Source of the DNA: Sacculina carcini
Taxonomy: Eukaryota; Arthropoda; Thecostraca; Sacculinidae
Direction of reading: 5' to 3'
NCBI GenBank assembly: GCA_916048095.2
Contig: OU696578.1
Span: 3,036,798-3,100,797 of the forward strand
Length of the DNA: 64,000 nt
The translations under genes were made by a program, and so were the position numbers. How positions within the stretch are numbered: the stretch's first letter is position 1; the number at the start of each line of letters is the position of its first letter. This document shows positions 37,022 through 48,914 of the stretch, piece by piece. The notes under the pieces are model-generated. The model was not told where the DNA came from. It saw only the letters and a program-made list of their open reading frames with translations, and ran no database searches.

Positions 37022-37236
37022 CTAGCATTAAAACCCGCCCGTTGTGCGGAGCAATTCATAACATGAATAACTGCCCGCGGGACATTTTTATTTCATAAAA
37101 ATGAGCCATCGCTTCGTTTGCGTTTGAAGCCCCTGATCATTGAACCAGCGAACCATGAACCAGCGCAATTATGTCACCTCATATTCAAGCATACATACAT
37201 AGACAGACAGATAATTTCTTCTTTATGTATATATAT
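37022..37236 (-). mobile_element. Short Helitron-like element S2'
   Basis: Duplicate of S2: CTAG at 37,022-37,025, S-type head near 37,204-37,236, central region missing. Confidence 0.65.
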
Positions 37237-37656
37237 AGCATTAAAACCGCATTAAAACCCGCCCGTTGTGCGGAACAATTCATAAAAATATTGCAAATTA
37301 AAAACAAATAAGGCCAACTCATGAAGACCTTAATCAATTAAAAAGTCTAAATTTCATTATTTTTAATTTTATTTTGACAAAATATTTTCACTCAACCCGC
37401 CTCATATTTAAACCCGCCCGACGTGAGGAATAATTCAGAACTCGAACACCATCCGTTCTGGTTCTTGAAGTCAAATCCATTAGTTTTGTATATGAATTCA
37501 TTCTATACGGTGAAATTGAACGTTTTATTGCTACCCGCGGGACATTTTTATTGCATAAAAATGAGCCATGAACCATGAACCAGCGCAATTATGTCACCTC
37601 ATATTCAAGCATACATACACAGACAGACAGATAATTTCTTCTTTATGTATATATAT
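37237..37656 (-). mobile_element. Short Helitron-like element S3'
   Basis: Duplicate of S3, with the same GCATTAAAAC duplication at the tail and the same (TA)n-mediated junction to the next unit. Confidence 0.65.
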
Positions 37657-40600
37657 AGCATTAAAACCCGCCCGTTGTGCGGAGCAATTCATAACATGAA
37701 ATTCGTATTCAATTCGTAAAAATATATGGAAAAATAAAAATGAAATAGGGTACACTCATAAAAATATTAATCAATTGAAAATTATAAGTTTAATTATTTT
37801 TATTTCGACAAAATATTTCCCCTCAGTCCGCCTGAGTCATTTTTATACCCGCCCGTCGTGCTGAATAATTCAGAACTCGAACACGATCCGTTCTGGATGT
37901 TGAAGTCAAATCCATTGGTTTTGTGTATGGATTAATTCTACAGGGTAAATTGAACGTTCTATTGTCTATAGTTGCTGCCCGCGGAGCATTTTTATTTGTA
38001 AAAAAATAGCTTTTTCAAATGAACCATTTGAAAAAAATGAACTAAAAAATTGAAACACTTTTTTTAAATGAGCCATTTGAAAAAATGAACTAAAAAATGG
38101 AAACACCTTTTTTAAACCCGCCGGTCGTGGGGAACAATTCATACAATAAAATTCATATTTGAAGTCAAATCCATTGGTTTTGAGTATGGATTAATTCTAC
38201 AGGGAAAATTGAACGTTCTATTGTCTATAGTTGCTGCCCGCGGAACATTTTTATTTAAAAAAAAAAACTTTTTTTATATGAACCATTTGAAAAAATGATC
38301 TAAAAACACTTTTTTAAACCCACCCGTCGTGCGGAACAATTCATACAATAAAATTCATATCAAATCCATAAAATATAATGAATACAAATTGAAAAGCAAA
38401 AAATGTAACATATAAATATCTTATCCAATAGAAAAGTCTAAATGTGAATATTTTTGTTCTTATTTTGACAAATATTATCCCTCAACCCGCCTGATATATA
38501 AATGTGCCCGTCGTGTGGTATAATTCAGAACACAAACACGAAACAAACAATGAAAGATGATGAAATCTTTTCATCAGAATGTTTCCAAACTATATTTATT
38601 ACTTAACATCATTCCCCAATATCATTTGCTTAAGTACTATTTCACTTTTACCGCTATAATATTTATTGTTAAAATTTATATATTTTCCGCTATCATTAAA
38701 ACCCAATATAACCTGAGTCAAACCTACCCAACCCAACCCAGCCATTCAATCTTGACCGCTCTCAGCCTAGTCTGGGGTGATTTAACTTATTAGTTTGTGA
38801 TCACAAAATATACTGATGCGATCATAATTTGTAATCAGAAGACTGAGATTATCTACCCCAGGGGTCCCAAACACGCGGCCCACCAATACTTTTCTCTCAA
38901 CCCGCCAATATAGTATCGGGACCAAACTGTAAGGTAGCTAAATTCACATTTGTTGCATAATGCGATATAATTATACACCATTATCATATTATCTCATAAT
39001 TCCCGGTTAATGCTTCCACTAATGCATCATATTCATACAGTTGTTATTTTTTGGATTACACCGATAATACAGCCCTTGATATTACAGCCGATATTATATT
39101 ATGCAATCTATATTCTGCTACGTATTATTCCTAATACATATATCATCAGATCGCAAAATATATTTAAAGGTTCACATCATTCTCCAAAATCATTTGCTTA
39201 AGAGCTATTCTACTTTTATCGCTAGAATATTTACTGCTAGCAAAATATCATATACCTCGCTATCATTTAAACCCACTCTTTATAGGTACATTTAACAGTT
39301 CATAAAATATAATTAATATTCAATTCATAAAAATATTAGTGCAAATTGAAAAATAAAAACAAACCCACAGGCAAGTTATAGCTAATATAAAAGTCTAAAT
39401 GTGAAATTTATGTTTCAATTTAGAAAACATGTTTTTCCACAACACTATCAAAACAATGCAACCTTCTGTCATCTCTATAATTCCAGGTTAATGCTTCCGC
39501 TAAAACAGCATAAGTTGGCATTACATGATATTGCAACCCATATCCTTATGCAACTTATGCTTATGCAACTTGAAATTAAACCAATTAAATTACACAGTTA
39601 AATTCAGTAGTTTACTTTGTTCCCAATAGCATTTTACCCGCCCGTCGTGCGGAACGTTATTGAGGACAATAAAGCCTTTATATTCAGTAGATTGTAGCAT
39701 TAATTAAACTGTACGCAATAAAACCACACCATCCATGCTTGGAGATAATATGATGCATTCTTAATTGTGATTGGGCTTCAGTGAAATTTAATCGGTGTAT
39801 ATTCCTGTGTAATCGCAAATGCGCATAATAGCTGTTAAATCGGTAATATGTGCTTTTGACTTTACACCGCCGTAACTTCCTTCAGATACACTTTGGAATA
39901 TTACAAATTATACCGTATTGTAGAAACCAAGATTTCTAGCACGATGGTATAATTTATTTTTATGTATAACAAATAGTCACTGAGAAATAGTAGAAAAATG
40001 AATTATTTTTAGTCGCCCGGTGTTCAAGTGTAATTTTGGATGTATTTGAGAATTTTGCCAATTTTACACTTTTTTGTATCACTTGTGGGTATAAATTGAA
40101 GCTTATATTGTAGAACACAAAATTATCTACACAGTAGTATATTCCTGTGTAATCGCAAATGCGCATAATAGCTGTCAAATCGGTAATATGTGCTTTTGAC
40201 TTTACACCGCCGTAACTTCCTTCAGATACACTTTGGAATATTACAAATTATACCGTATTGTAGAAAACAAGATTTCTAGCACGATGGTATAATTTATTTT
40301 TATGTATAACAAATAGTTACTGAGAAATAGTAGAAAAATGAATTAATTTTAGTCGCCCGGTGTTCAAGTGTAATTTTGGATGTATTTGAGAATTTTGCCA
40401 ATTTTACACGTTTTTTGTATCATTTGTGGGTATAAATTATAGCTTATCTTGTAGAACACAAAATTCTCTACACGGTAGTATATTCCTGTGTAATCGCAAG
40501 TGCGTAAATTGTGATTGGACTTCAGTGAAATTTAATCAGTGTATATTCATGTGTAATCGCAAGTACGCATAATAGCTGTCAAATTGGCAGCATGACATTT

Positions 40601-42323
40601 TGACTTTACACCGCCGTAACTTCCTTCAGATACACTTTGGAAAATTAATAATTATACCGTACTGTAGGAAACAAAATTTCTAGCACGATGGTATAATTAA
40701 TTTTAATGTATGACAAACAGTTCCTGAGAAATAGTAGAAAAATGAATTAATTTTAGTCGCCCGGTGTTCAAGTGTAATTTTGGATGTATTTGAGAATTTT
40801 GCCAATTTTACACGTTTTTTGTATCATTTGTGGGTATAAATTATAGCTTATCTTGTAGAACACAAAATTCTCTACACAGTAGTATATTCCTGTGTAATCG
40901 CAAGTGCGTAAATTGTGATTGGACTTCAGTGAAATTTAATCAGTGTATATTCATGTGTAATCGCAAGTACGCATAATAGCTGTCAAATTGGCAGCATGAC
41001 ATTTTGACTTTACACCGCCGTAACTTCCTTCAGATACACTTTGGAAAATTAATAATTATACCGTACTGTAGGAAACAGAATTTCTAGCACGGTGGTATAA
41101 TTAATTTTAATGTATGACAAACAGTTCCTGAGAAATGGGTATAAAAATGAATAAATTGTAGTCACCCGGTGTTCAAGTGTAATTTTGGATGTATTTGAGA
41201 ATTTTGCCAATTTTACACGTTTTTTGTATCATTTGTGGGTATAAATTACACTTTTTCTTGTAGAACAAAAAATTCTCTACACAGTAGTATATTCCTGTGT
41301 AATCGCAAGTGCGCATAATAGCTGTCAAATTGGCAATATGTCCTTTTGACTTTACACCGCCGTAACTTCCTTCAGATACACTTTGGAAAATTAAAAATTA
41401 TACCGCATTTTAAAAAGTACAATTTCCAGCACGATGATATAATTTATTTTAATGTGTGACAAATAGTTCCAGAGAAATAGGTAGAAAAATGAATTAATTT
41501 AGGCGCCCGGTGATCAAGTGTAATTTTGGATGTATTTGACAATTTTGCCAATTTTACACAATTTTGTATCATTTGCGGGTATAAATTATAACTTTTCTTG
41601 TAGAACACAAAATTATCTACACAATAGTATAATGTTTATAGCTGTACCATTGCTGGTTTATGAGGAATAGATAGCGGAATATTGACCAAAATATTCACGT
41701 TTTTGTGCGATAATTATGCCTTTTTGACTTTGTCATTTACACTTCACACCGCCGTAACTTTTTTTTAATACACTTTGGAAGTTTAAACAAAACAAACAAA
41801 ATTAAAACAAAGTTAAAACAAAATTCTCAGCATGATGGTATTATTTATTTAGATGTGTGATAATTAGTTTTTGATAAATAGAGAAAAAAGTATAGAAAAT
41901 CGGACGCGTGGAGTTTAAATATAATTTTGAATATAGATTGAAATTTTGTCATGTTTACATCTTTTATGTTCTATTTTTGGATATGAATTATAACTTATCT
42001 TGTAGAACAGAAAATTCTCTACACAGTGGTATAATCTGTTTGGCTGTACCATTTGTAATTTATGAGGAGTAGATGTAGGAATATTGACCAAAATTTTCGC
42101 ATTTTTCAGGGTTCATTTTGTCTTTTCACCGCGATAACTTTTTTTGGTTTCATTTTTAAAATTTAAAATTTATCCTATCGTGTAGACAAGAAAATTTCCA
42201 GCGTAATGGTATAAATTTTTGGCGCGTACACCAAGTGGTTACTGAGGAGCAGCTTGCTGAAAATGTGACCAAGGAGGGTGGGACAGACAAACACACAGAC
42301 AGAGGATCTCTTTTATATATATA
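37657..42323 (-). mobile_element. Helitron-like unit M1' with expanded array (head type I)
   Basis: The tail half (37,657-39,800) duplicates M1, except for a loss of about 18 bp near 39,293 that removes one palindrome. From about 39,800 it differs: six array units instead of three, boxes near 39,866, 40,205, 40,608, 41,012, 41,358 and 41,751. Two neighbouring 404-bp units (40,474-41,281) are almost identical, showing recent local amplification. The head is type I, unlike M1, and abuts CTAG at 42,324. The unit therefore joins an M1-type tail to a P1-type head. Confidence 0.7.
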
Positions 42324-42787
42324 CTAGCATTAAAACCCGCCCGTTGTGCGGAGAAATTCATAAAATGAAATTCGTATTTAATTTATACAAAATATGGCAA
42401 ATTAAAAAGGAAAAAAGGTAAACTCATACATTTTTTTATCAATTGGAGTCAAAATTAAATAATTTTTATTTTAATTTTAACAAAATATTATCCCTCAGTC
42501 CTCCTCATATTTAAACCCGCCCGTCGTGCGGAATAATTCAGAGCTCGAACACGATCCGTTCTGGATCTTGAAGTCAAATCCGGTAGTTTTGTATATGAAT
42601 TCATTCTACACGGTGAAATTTAACGTCATATTGTCTATAGTTGCTGCCCGCGGGACATTTTTATTTCATAAACATCGCTTCGTTTGCGTTTAAAGCCCCT
42701 GATCTATACCACTGAGCCCGCGCAATTAAGTCACCTCTTATTCAAGCATACACACACAGACAGAGAATTCCTTTTATATATGTAGAT
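42324..42787 (-). mobile_element. Short Helitron-like element S5
   Basis: CTAG at 42,324-42,327 directly follows the M1' head. Terminal hairpin at about 42,337, internal palindrome at about 42,516. The S-type head has a short ACAGACAGAGAATTCC tract near 42,755-42,775. No array. Confidence 0.65.
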
Positions 42788-43385
42788 TTGAATCCGCCCG
42801 TCGTGCGGAAAAATGAATAAAATAAAATGTAAATTCAATCCATAAAAGAAAATGAATACAAATTAAATGGCAAGAAATTTAACCTGTAAATGTTAATTTA
42901 ACCTGTATATGTTAACCAATAGAAATGTCGAAATGGATATTTTAATTTTGACAAAATATAATCCCTCAACCCGCCTCATATATGAACCTGTCCGTCGTGC
43001 GGAATAATTCAGAACACAATCACGTAAATAACAATGAAAATTCAAGCATGTAAACCGCCCGTCGTGCGGAACAATTTATACTATTAAATTTGCATTCAAT
43101 TCATAAGAGAAATGGAATATGAATTAAAAAAGAAAATAATAAATCCATAAAAGTATAAATTTATATATTTATATATTTATTTTGACAAAATAGTTTGCTT
43201 AAACCGCCTCAGACAAATAACAGACAAATAACAGACAAAAACATTTCCAACGTAATGGTATAAATTGTTGGCGGGTACACCAAGTGGTTACCGAGTAGCA
43301 GCTTGCTGAAAATGGACCAAGGAGGGTGGGACAGACAAACAGACAGACAGACACACAGACAGAGGATCTCTTTTATATATATAGA
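42788..43385 (-). mobile_element. Deleted Helitron-like unit M6
   Basis: About 600 bp: a tail with palindromes at about 42,793, 42,989 and 43,063 joined straight to a type I head. The junction (43,210-43,245) contains three copies of CAGACAAA-type sequence, two of them as a tandem CAGACAAATAA, as expected for end joining with templated filler. The array is missing. Confidence 0.65.
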
Positions 43386-46162
43386 TATAGCATTAAAACC
43401 CGCCCGTTGTGCGGAGCAATTCATAACATGAAATTCATATTCAATTCATAAAAAAATATGGAAAAATAAAAATGAAATAGGGTACACTCATAAAAATATT
43501 AATCAATTGAAAATTATAAGTTTAATTATTTTTATTTCGACAAAATATTTCCCCTCAGTCCGCCTGAGTCATTTTTAAACCCGCCCGTCGTGCTGAATAA
43601 TTCAGAACTTGAACACGATCCGTTCTGCATCTTGAAGTCAAATCCATTGGTTTTGTGTATGGATTAATTCTACAGGGTAAATTGAACGTTCTATTGTCTA
43701 TAATTGCTGCCCGCGGAGCATTTTTATTTTTAAAAAAATACCTTTTTTCAAATGAACCATTTGAAAAAATGAACTAAAAAATGGAAACACTTTTTATAAA
43801 CCCGCCTGTCGTGCGGAACAATTCATACAATAAAATTCATATTTGAAGTCAAATCCATTGGTTTTGTGTATGGATTAAATCTACAGGGGAAATTGAACGT
43901 TCTATTGTCTATAGTTGCTGGCCGCGGAACATTTTTATTTAAAAAAAATTACCTTTTTTAAATGAACTATTTGAAAAAATGATCTAAAAAAAACACTTTT
44001 TTTTAAACCCACCCGTCGTGCGGAACAATTGATACAATAAAATTCATATCAAACCCATAAAATATAATGAATACAAATTGAAAAGCAAAAAATGTAACCT
44101 ATAAATATCTTAACCAATAGAAAAGTCTAAATGTGAATATTTTTGTTCTTATTTTGACAAATATTATCCCTCAACCCGCCTGATATATAAATCTGCCCGT
44201 CGTGTGGTATAATTCAGAACACAAACACGAAACAAACAATGAAAGATGATGAAATCTTTTCATCAGAATGTTTCCAAACTATATTCATTACTTAACATCG
44301 TTCCCCAATATAATTTGCTTAAGTATTATTTCTTTTTTACCGCTATCATATTTATTGTTAAAATTTATATATTTTCCGCTATCACTAAAACCCAATATAA
44401 CCTGAGTCAAACCTACCCAACCCAACCCAACCATCCAATCTTGACCGCTCTCAGCCTAGTCTGAGGTGATTTAACTTATTAGTTTGTGATCACAAAATAT
44501 ACTGATGCGATCATAATTTGTAATCAAAAGACTGAGATTATCTACCCCAGGGGTCCCAAACACGCGGCCCACCAATACTTTTCTCTCAACCCGCCAATAT
44601 AGTATCGGGACCAAACTGTAAGGCAGCTAAATTCACATTTGTTGCATAATGCGATATAATTATACATCATTATCATATTATCTCATAATTCCCGGTTAAT
44701 GCTTCCACTAATGCATCATATTCATACAGTTGTCATTTTTTGGATTACACCGATATTACAGCCCTTGATATTACAGCCGATATTATATTATGCAATCTAT
44801 ATTCTGCTATGTATTATTCCTAATACATATATCATCAAATCGCAAAATATATTTAAAGGTTCACATCATTCTCCAAAATCATTTGCTTGAGAGCTATTCT
44901 ACTTTTATCGCTAGAATATTTACTGCTAGCAAAATATCATATACCTCGCTATCATTTAAACCCACTCTTTATAGATACATTTAATTCGCTCGTCGTGCGG
45001 AACAGTTCATAAAATATATTTAATATTCAATTCATATAAAAATTAGTGCAAATTGAAAAAGAAAAACAAACCCATAGGAAAGTTTTAGCCAATATAAAAG
45101 TCTAAATGTGAAATTTATGTTTAAATTTAGAAAACATGTTTTTCCACAACACTATCAAAACAATGCAACCTTCTGTCATCTCTATAATTCCAGGTTAATG
45201 CTTCCGCTAAAACAGCATAAGTTGGCATTACATGATATTGTAGCCCATATCCTTATGCAACTTATGCTTATGCAACTTGAAATAAAACCAATTAAATTAC
45301 ACAGTTAAATTCAGTAGTTTACTTTGTTTCCAGTAGCATTTTACCCGCCCGTCGTGCGGAACATTTGATGTGTAAATAGAGGACAATAAAGACTTTCTAT
45401 TCAGTATAGTGTAGCATTAATTAAACTGTACGCAAAAAAAACATACCATCCATGCTTGGAGATAATATGATGCATTCTTAATTGTGATTGGGCTTCAGTG
45501 AAATTTAATCGGTGTATATTCCTGTGTAATCGCAAGTGCGCATAATAGCTGTCAAATTGACAATATGTCTTTTTGAATTTACACTGCCGTAACTTCCTTC
45601 AGATACACTTTGGAAAATTACAAATTATACCGTATTGTAGAAAACAAGATTTCTAGCACGATGGTATAATTTATTTTTATGTGTCATAGTTAGTTGCTGA
45701 GACATAGAGAAAAAAGTACAGAAAAGCGGACGCGTCGAGCTTAAATATAATTTTGAATGTAGACTGAAATTTTGTCATTTTTACATATTTTATATTTAAT
45801 TTTTGGATATGAATTTTAACCTACCGAGTAGAACAGAATATTTTCTACACAGTGGTATAATCTGTTTGGCTGTACCATTTCTGGTTTATGAGGAGTAGAT
45901 GCAGAAATATTGACCAAAATTTTCGCATTTTTCAGGGTTCATTTTGTCTTTTCACCGCGATAACTTTCTTTGGTTTTATTTTTAAAATTTCAAATTTAAC
46001 CTATCGTGTAGAAAATAAAATTTCCAACGTAATGGTATAAATTGTTGGCGGGTACACCAAGTGGTTACCGAGTCGCAGCTTGCTGAAAATGGACCAAGGA
46101 TGGTGGGACAGACAGACAGACAGACAGACACACAGACAGAGGATCTCTTTTATATATATAGA
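43386..46162 (-). mobile_element. Helitron-like unit M7 (head type I)
   Basis: The tail starts GCATTAAAACCCGCCCG at 43,390; palindromes at about 43,400, 43,579, 43,802, 44,009, 44,195, 44,991 and 45,345; hAT-like motif near 44,549; spacer 45,440-45,530. The array is short (boxes near 45,590 and 45,955). The head has (CAGA)n, and its TC 5' end at 46,161-46,162 directly follows ATGCTAG of the gene fragment. Confidence 0.75.
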
Positions 46163-48777
46163 CTAGCATCTCTAGCTGGGACTGCAGCCTCTCACGCTCC
46201 ACGTGTGCATTCTGCATGTCACTGCGCGATCGCTCTAGCTCCTTGCGCAACTTTTGCACTTCGACCGAGTCGTTCGATTTCTGGCTCAGCAACTGCTCGG
46301 ATGTCGTCATCTGCTGCTGTTGCTGGCTTATGGTAGTCTGCTGCTGCTCCAGCTGTTGCTGCTGCTGCTGCACCTGCTGACGGTACTGCTGCATCTCCTA
46401 CTTTATGGCACCGCTCACCTGCGCGCCGTCATTCTGAGCTTTCTCCAGAGTCACTAGCTTCTCGCTGAGTCGGTAGTTCTCCATGTTGGCCGAGTCCAGT
46501 TGGCCCCGTAGTTCTTTCAGTTGACTGTTCTCCATCTTGGCGGCCTCGAGCTGCTGTTGACGCTGCGAACTCTCGTTTTGGAAGGCGTCCAATTGTTGTT
46601 GCAATTGCTGAAGCTGGGCAGCCTCGCGCTGAGCAGACTCCAGTTGGGGTCGCATTTGTGATATCTCCTGTTGTGCCTGGTCCAGCTGGGAGCGCACCGA
46701 TTGTAGCTGCGTGCGTAGCTCCGATAGTGACTTCTCAGCAGCATTTGCACGCTCGCGTTCAATGTCCACGTTGGCTTGCAGTTTTTGTAAGAGCTCAGTG
46801 TCTGTGTGCGAGCTGCTGAGTGAAGCGCGAAGGTCACTTTCTACCTGGCGCAATCGATTCACCTCGCTTTCGTGAATCCGTTGCATGCTCTCCATTTCAG
46901 TCGTTTTCTGTTCGAGCTTCTGTGTGAGCTGGCGAATTTGCTGTTCACGTTCTTCACAGAGCGCCCGAACTCGAGTTTCTTCAGTTGAGCTATCCTCACC
47001 GTTTTTCGCAAGACTTTGTTCGGCCTTTTGTAAGCTCTCCTGAAAGTCGACCAGCATGCTTTGAGATTTTTCCAACTGGGTCATCAACTTGTCACGTTCG
47101 GCTGTGATGTGCGTCAATTCTCTCTCTAGCCTTTCGGCTTTTCTGTCTGATTCTCCGTCGGCATTCAATTTGTCATTGATCCGACTGGCTTTATTTTCTG
47201 CATCTTTGTGAGCCGCCCAAGCCTGCTCCAAAAGTCGCTGTGATTCTTGCAACTTGTCTTGCAAATTCTTTATCTGTATCTCGAAGTGTTGTCCGCTTGC
47301 GTCACTCTTGTTGACAACTTCTTGCAGTTGTTGGCGTGACTTTTCCGAATTTCTCAATTCACCGGATACCTGCTCAAGTTTATTATGCAACGACTCGATT
47401 TCGGTAACCATTTTTTCAAATTCGACTTTGGCTGCCTCAGTGCTATCCTTATATTTCGTGAGCCTCTGTTGAGTGTGCTCTAATTCGCGAGTCAATCGTT
47501 GCACATCGGCATCTGACGAGCGTTTGTTCTCGTCGGCCTTTTGTAGATCAGTCTGGGCCTTTTCCAACTTACCGCGCAATCTGTTAACCTCACTCGACAT
47601 CTTCTCTATCTCACCTTGGTTATTGTCCTGTAGTCCACGACGACGATCGAGCTCTGCGTGTGCCTGATGAAGCTCTCCGCGCACGCGACCGTTCTCCGAC
47701 TCAAGATGCTCAACCCGCTGCTCCATTCTCAGAGCATCTCCCTGGGCTTTCTCGTACCGTGCTCGTATGCGCTCCATTTCCATTTTTGTACGATCGATGT
47801 CTCCTTGACTCTGCTCTTTCTCTGACGCCAGGCGTGTTTTGTTCGAATCGTATTTGTCCAGTTCTTTTTGCAGCCTTGCCGTTTCTTCTTGAGACCGCTC
47901 ACTTTGATAACGTAATTTGCGAATCTCTATCTGTGCCATGTCGTATTTCTCACGCACTCGTTCCATTTCGCTCTGTAGAACTTCAGCATGTATCCTGGAC
48001 TTACCATCATCTGACATTGTTATTCCTTGCTCTGTTTCAACTCTTTCAAGCTCTATTCGCAGTTTGGCAGCTTCTTGTTCGAAACGGTCGCGCATCAAGT
48101 GCTCCGTCTCTAAATCCATTTGAGACTTGTCCAGTTTCTCTTTCACCCGTTCAAGCTCAAACTTCAATCGCTCCTGCTCTTCTCTGTGTTTTTCCTGTGT
48201 GTCTTGATACTTGCCCATGCGGGCAAGGTAGCGTTCCATCTCCAACTGACAGGTTTCGGCCTCCTGTTGTGCTCTATCGCGTTCTGCCTGAGCCTTGCGC
48301 AGTTCGTTTGTACAGCGCTCAGCCTTTTCATAGGCCTTATCGACGTCGACCTGTAGACGAGCCACCTCCTCGTTGCTGCGGTCTTGCGTGTTCTGCATTT
48401 TCTGATATTGACATTTTGCTCGTTCGACGTCAAATTGAAGTTTTTCAACGTCCTCTTTCAATTGCTCTCGTTCATTTGCCAATTTTTTGGCGTCCATTTG
48501 CGATTTGTCGAACTTCTCTCTTAGCCTATCCATATCCATGTTGACCTTTTCCATTTCCTCTCTGGTCCGTTATTCGTTGTCTTTCAAGCGCATAAATTGT
48601 ACAGCACTGCGATCGTAGAGTTCCTGTAGTTTCTCGAGTTCTTCTTGTGATCTACGTTGTTCTTCTCTAGTTTTATTCAGCAGCAACATGGATTTTTCTC
48701 CCTCGGCTTGAAGGCGGTCCTGTTCGGATTGTGCCGATTCAAGTCGAGTCTGAAGTGGCAGTACTTCTCCTTGTGAC
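46163..48777 (-). pseudogene. ELKS/CAST/Bruchpilot-like coiled-coil exon, captured and broken
   Basis: One minus-strand frame of about 870 codons, interrupted only by TAA (48,570-48,572) and TAG (46,398-46,400). The protein is a continuous heptad-type coiled coil rich in Glu, Gln, Lys and Arg, with recurring blocks such as MERVREKYDMAQ, MERIRARYEKAQ and FELERVKEKLDKSQ, then a Gln-rich C-terminal stretch. This pattern resembles the ELKS/CAST/Bruchpilot presynaptic active-zone scaffold; other long coiled-coil proteins cannot be excluded. The 5' edge is a splice acceptor (CAG, 48,780-48,778). The 3' edge is cut inside coding sequence at CTAG (46,166-46,163), where Helitron M7 begins, so the frame runs on into the Helitron head. 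GC and codon use contrast sharply with the AT-rich surroundings. Confidence 0.75.
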
Positions 48778-48876
48778 CTGGTGAAATCACAAAATAGCAC
48801 ACATTAGTGACGCAAATTAGCTGAAATGGAAGAATGCTGGGTCATAAGAAAACACACACAAACTCATGGAGCGAAC
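48778..48876 (-). other. Retained intron of the captured gene
   Basis: 99 bp on the minus strand from GTTCGC (48,876) to TTTCACCAG (48,778). Donor context ACAG|GT and acceptor CAG|G. The phases match: AG from the upstream exon plus G from the downstream exon makes Arg. Keeping the intron means the fragment came from DNA, not from a processed mRNA. Confidence 0.75.
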
Positions 48877-48914
48877 CTGTCGTGTTTCTCCACAACTCGA
48901 TCGTACTCTCGTCT
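48877..48914 (-). pseudogene. Upstream exon remnant of the coiled-coil gene
   Basis: About 38 bp encode RREYDRVVEKHD followed by a split Arg codon, in phase with the next exon. The exon is cut at about 48,914, where sequence changes to GTGCGGAACAATTCATAAAAT, the inside of a Helitron tail palindrome. No splice acceptor is present on this side. Confidence 0.75.

Larger units (their letters stand above)
27378..39804 (+). repeat. Long direct duplication, copy B
   Basis: Second copy of 571-12,960. It starts inside the Penelope ORF and ends inside the spacer/array boundary of a Helitron, beyond which M1 and M1' diverge. Confidence 0.85.

Noticed and set aside
46040-46162. Continuation of the gene's reading frame into VYIYKRDPLSVCLSV as a real C-terminus
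   Set aside because: The frame simply runs from the cut exon into the Helitron head and microsatellite; the same residues appear at other tandem junctions unrelated to the gene.
47660-48544. 294-codon plus-strand frame opposite the coiled-coil exon
   Set aside because: It is a mirror of the Glu/Gln/Lys-rich coding strand; its Leu/Ser/Pro-rich sequence has no recognisable domain, and the minus-strand frame explains the region.
46398-48572. Reassigned stop codons (TAA/TAG read as Gln) as in ciliates
   Set aside because: The pol frames use TAA/TAG in positions that are clearly lesions, and the rest of the window is ordinary animal transposon sequence. Two point mutations in a captured copy are simpler.
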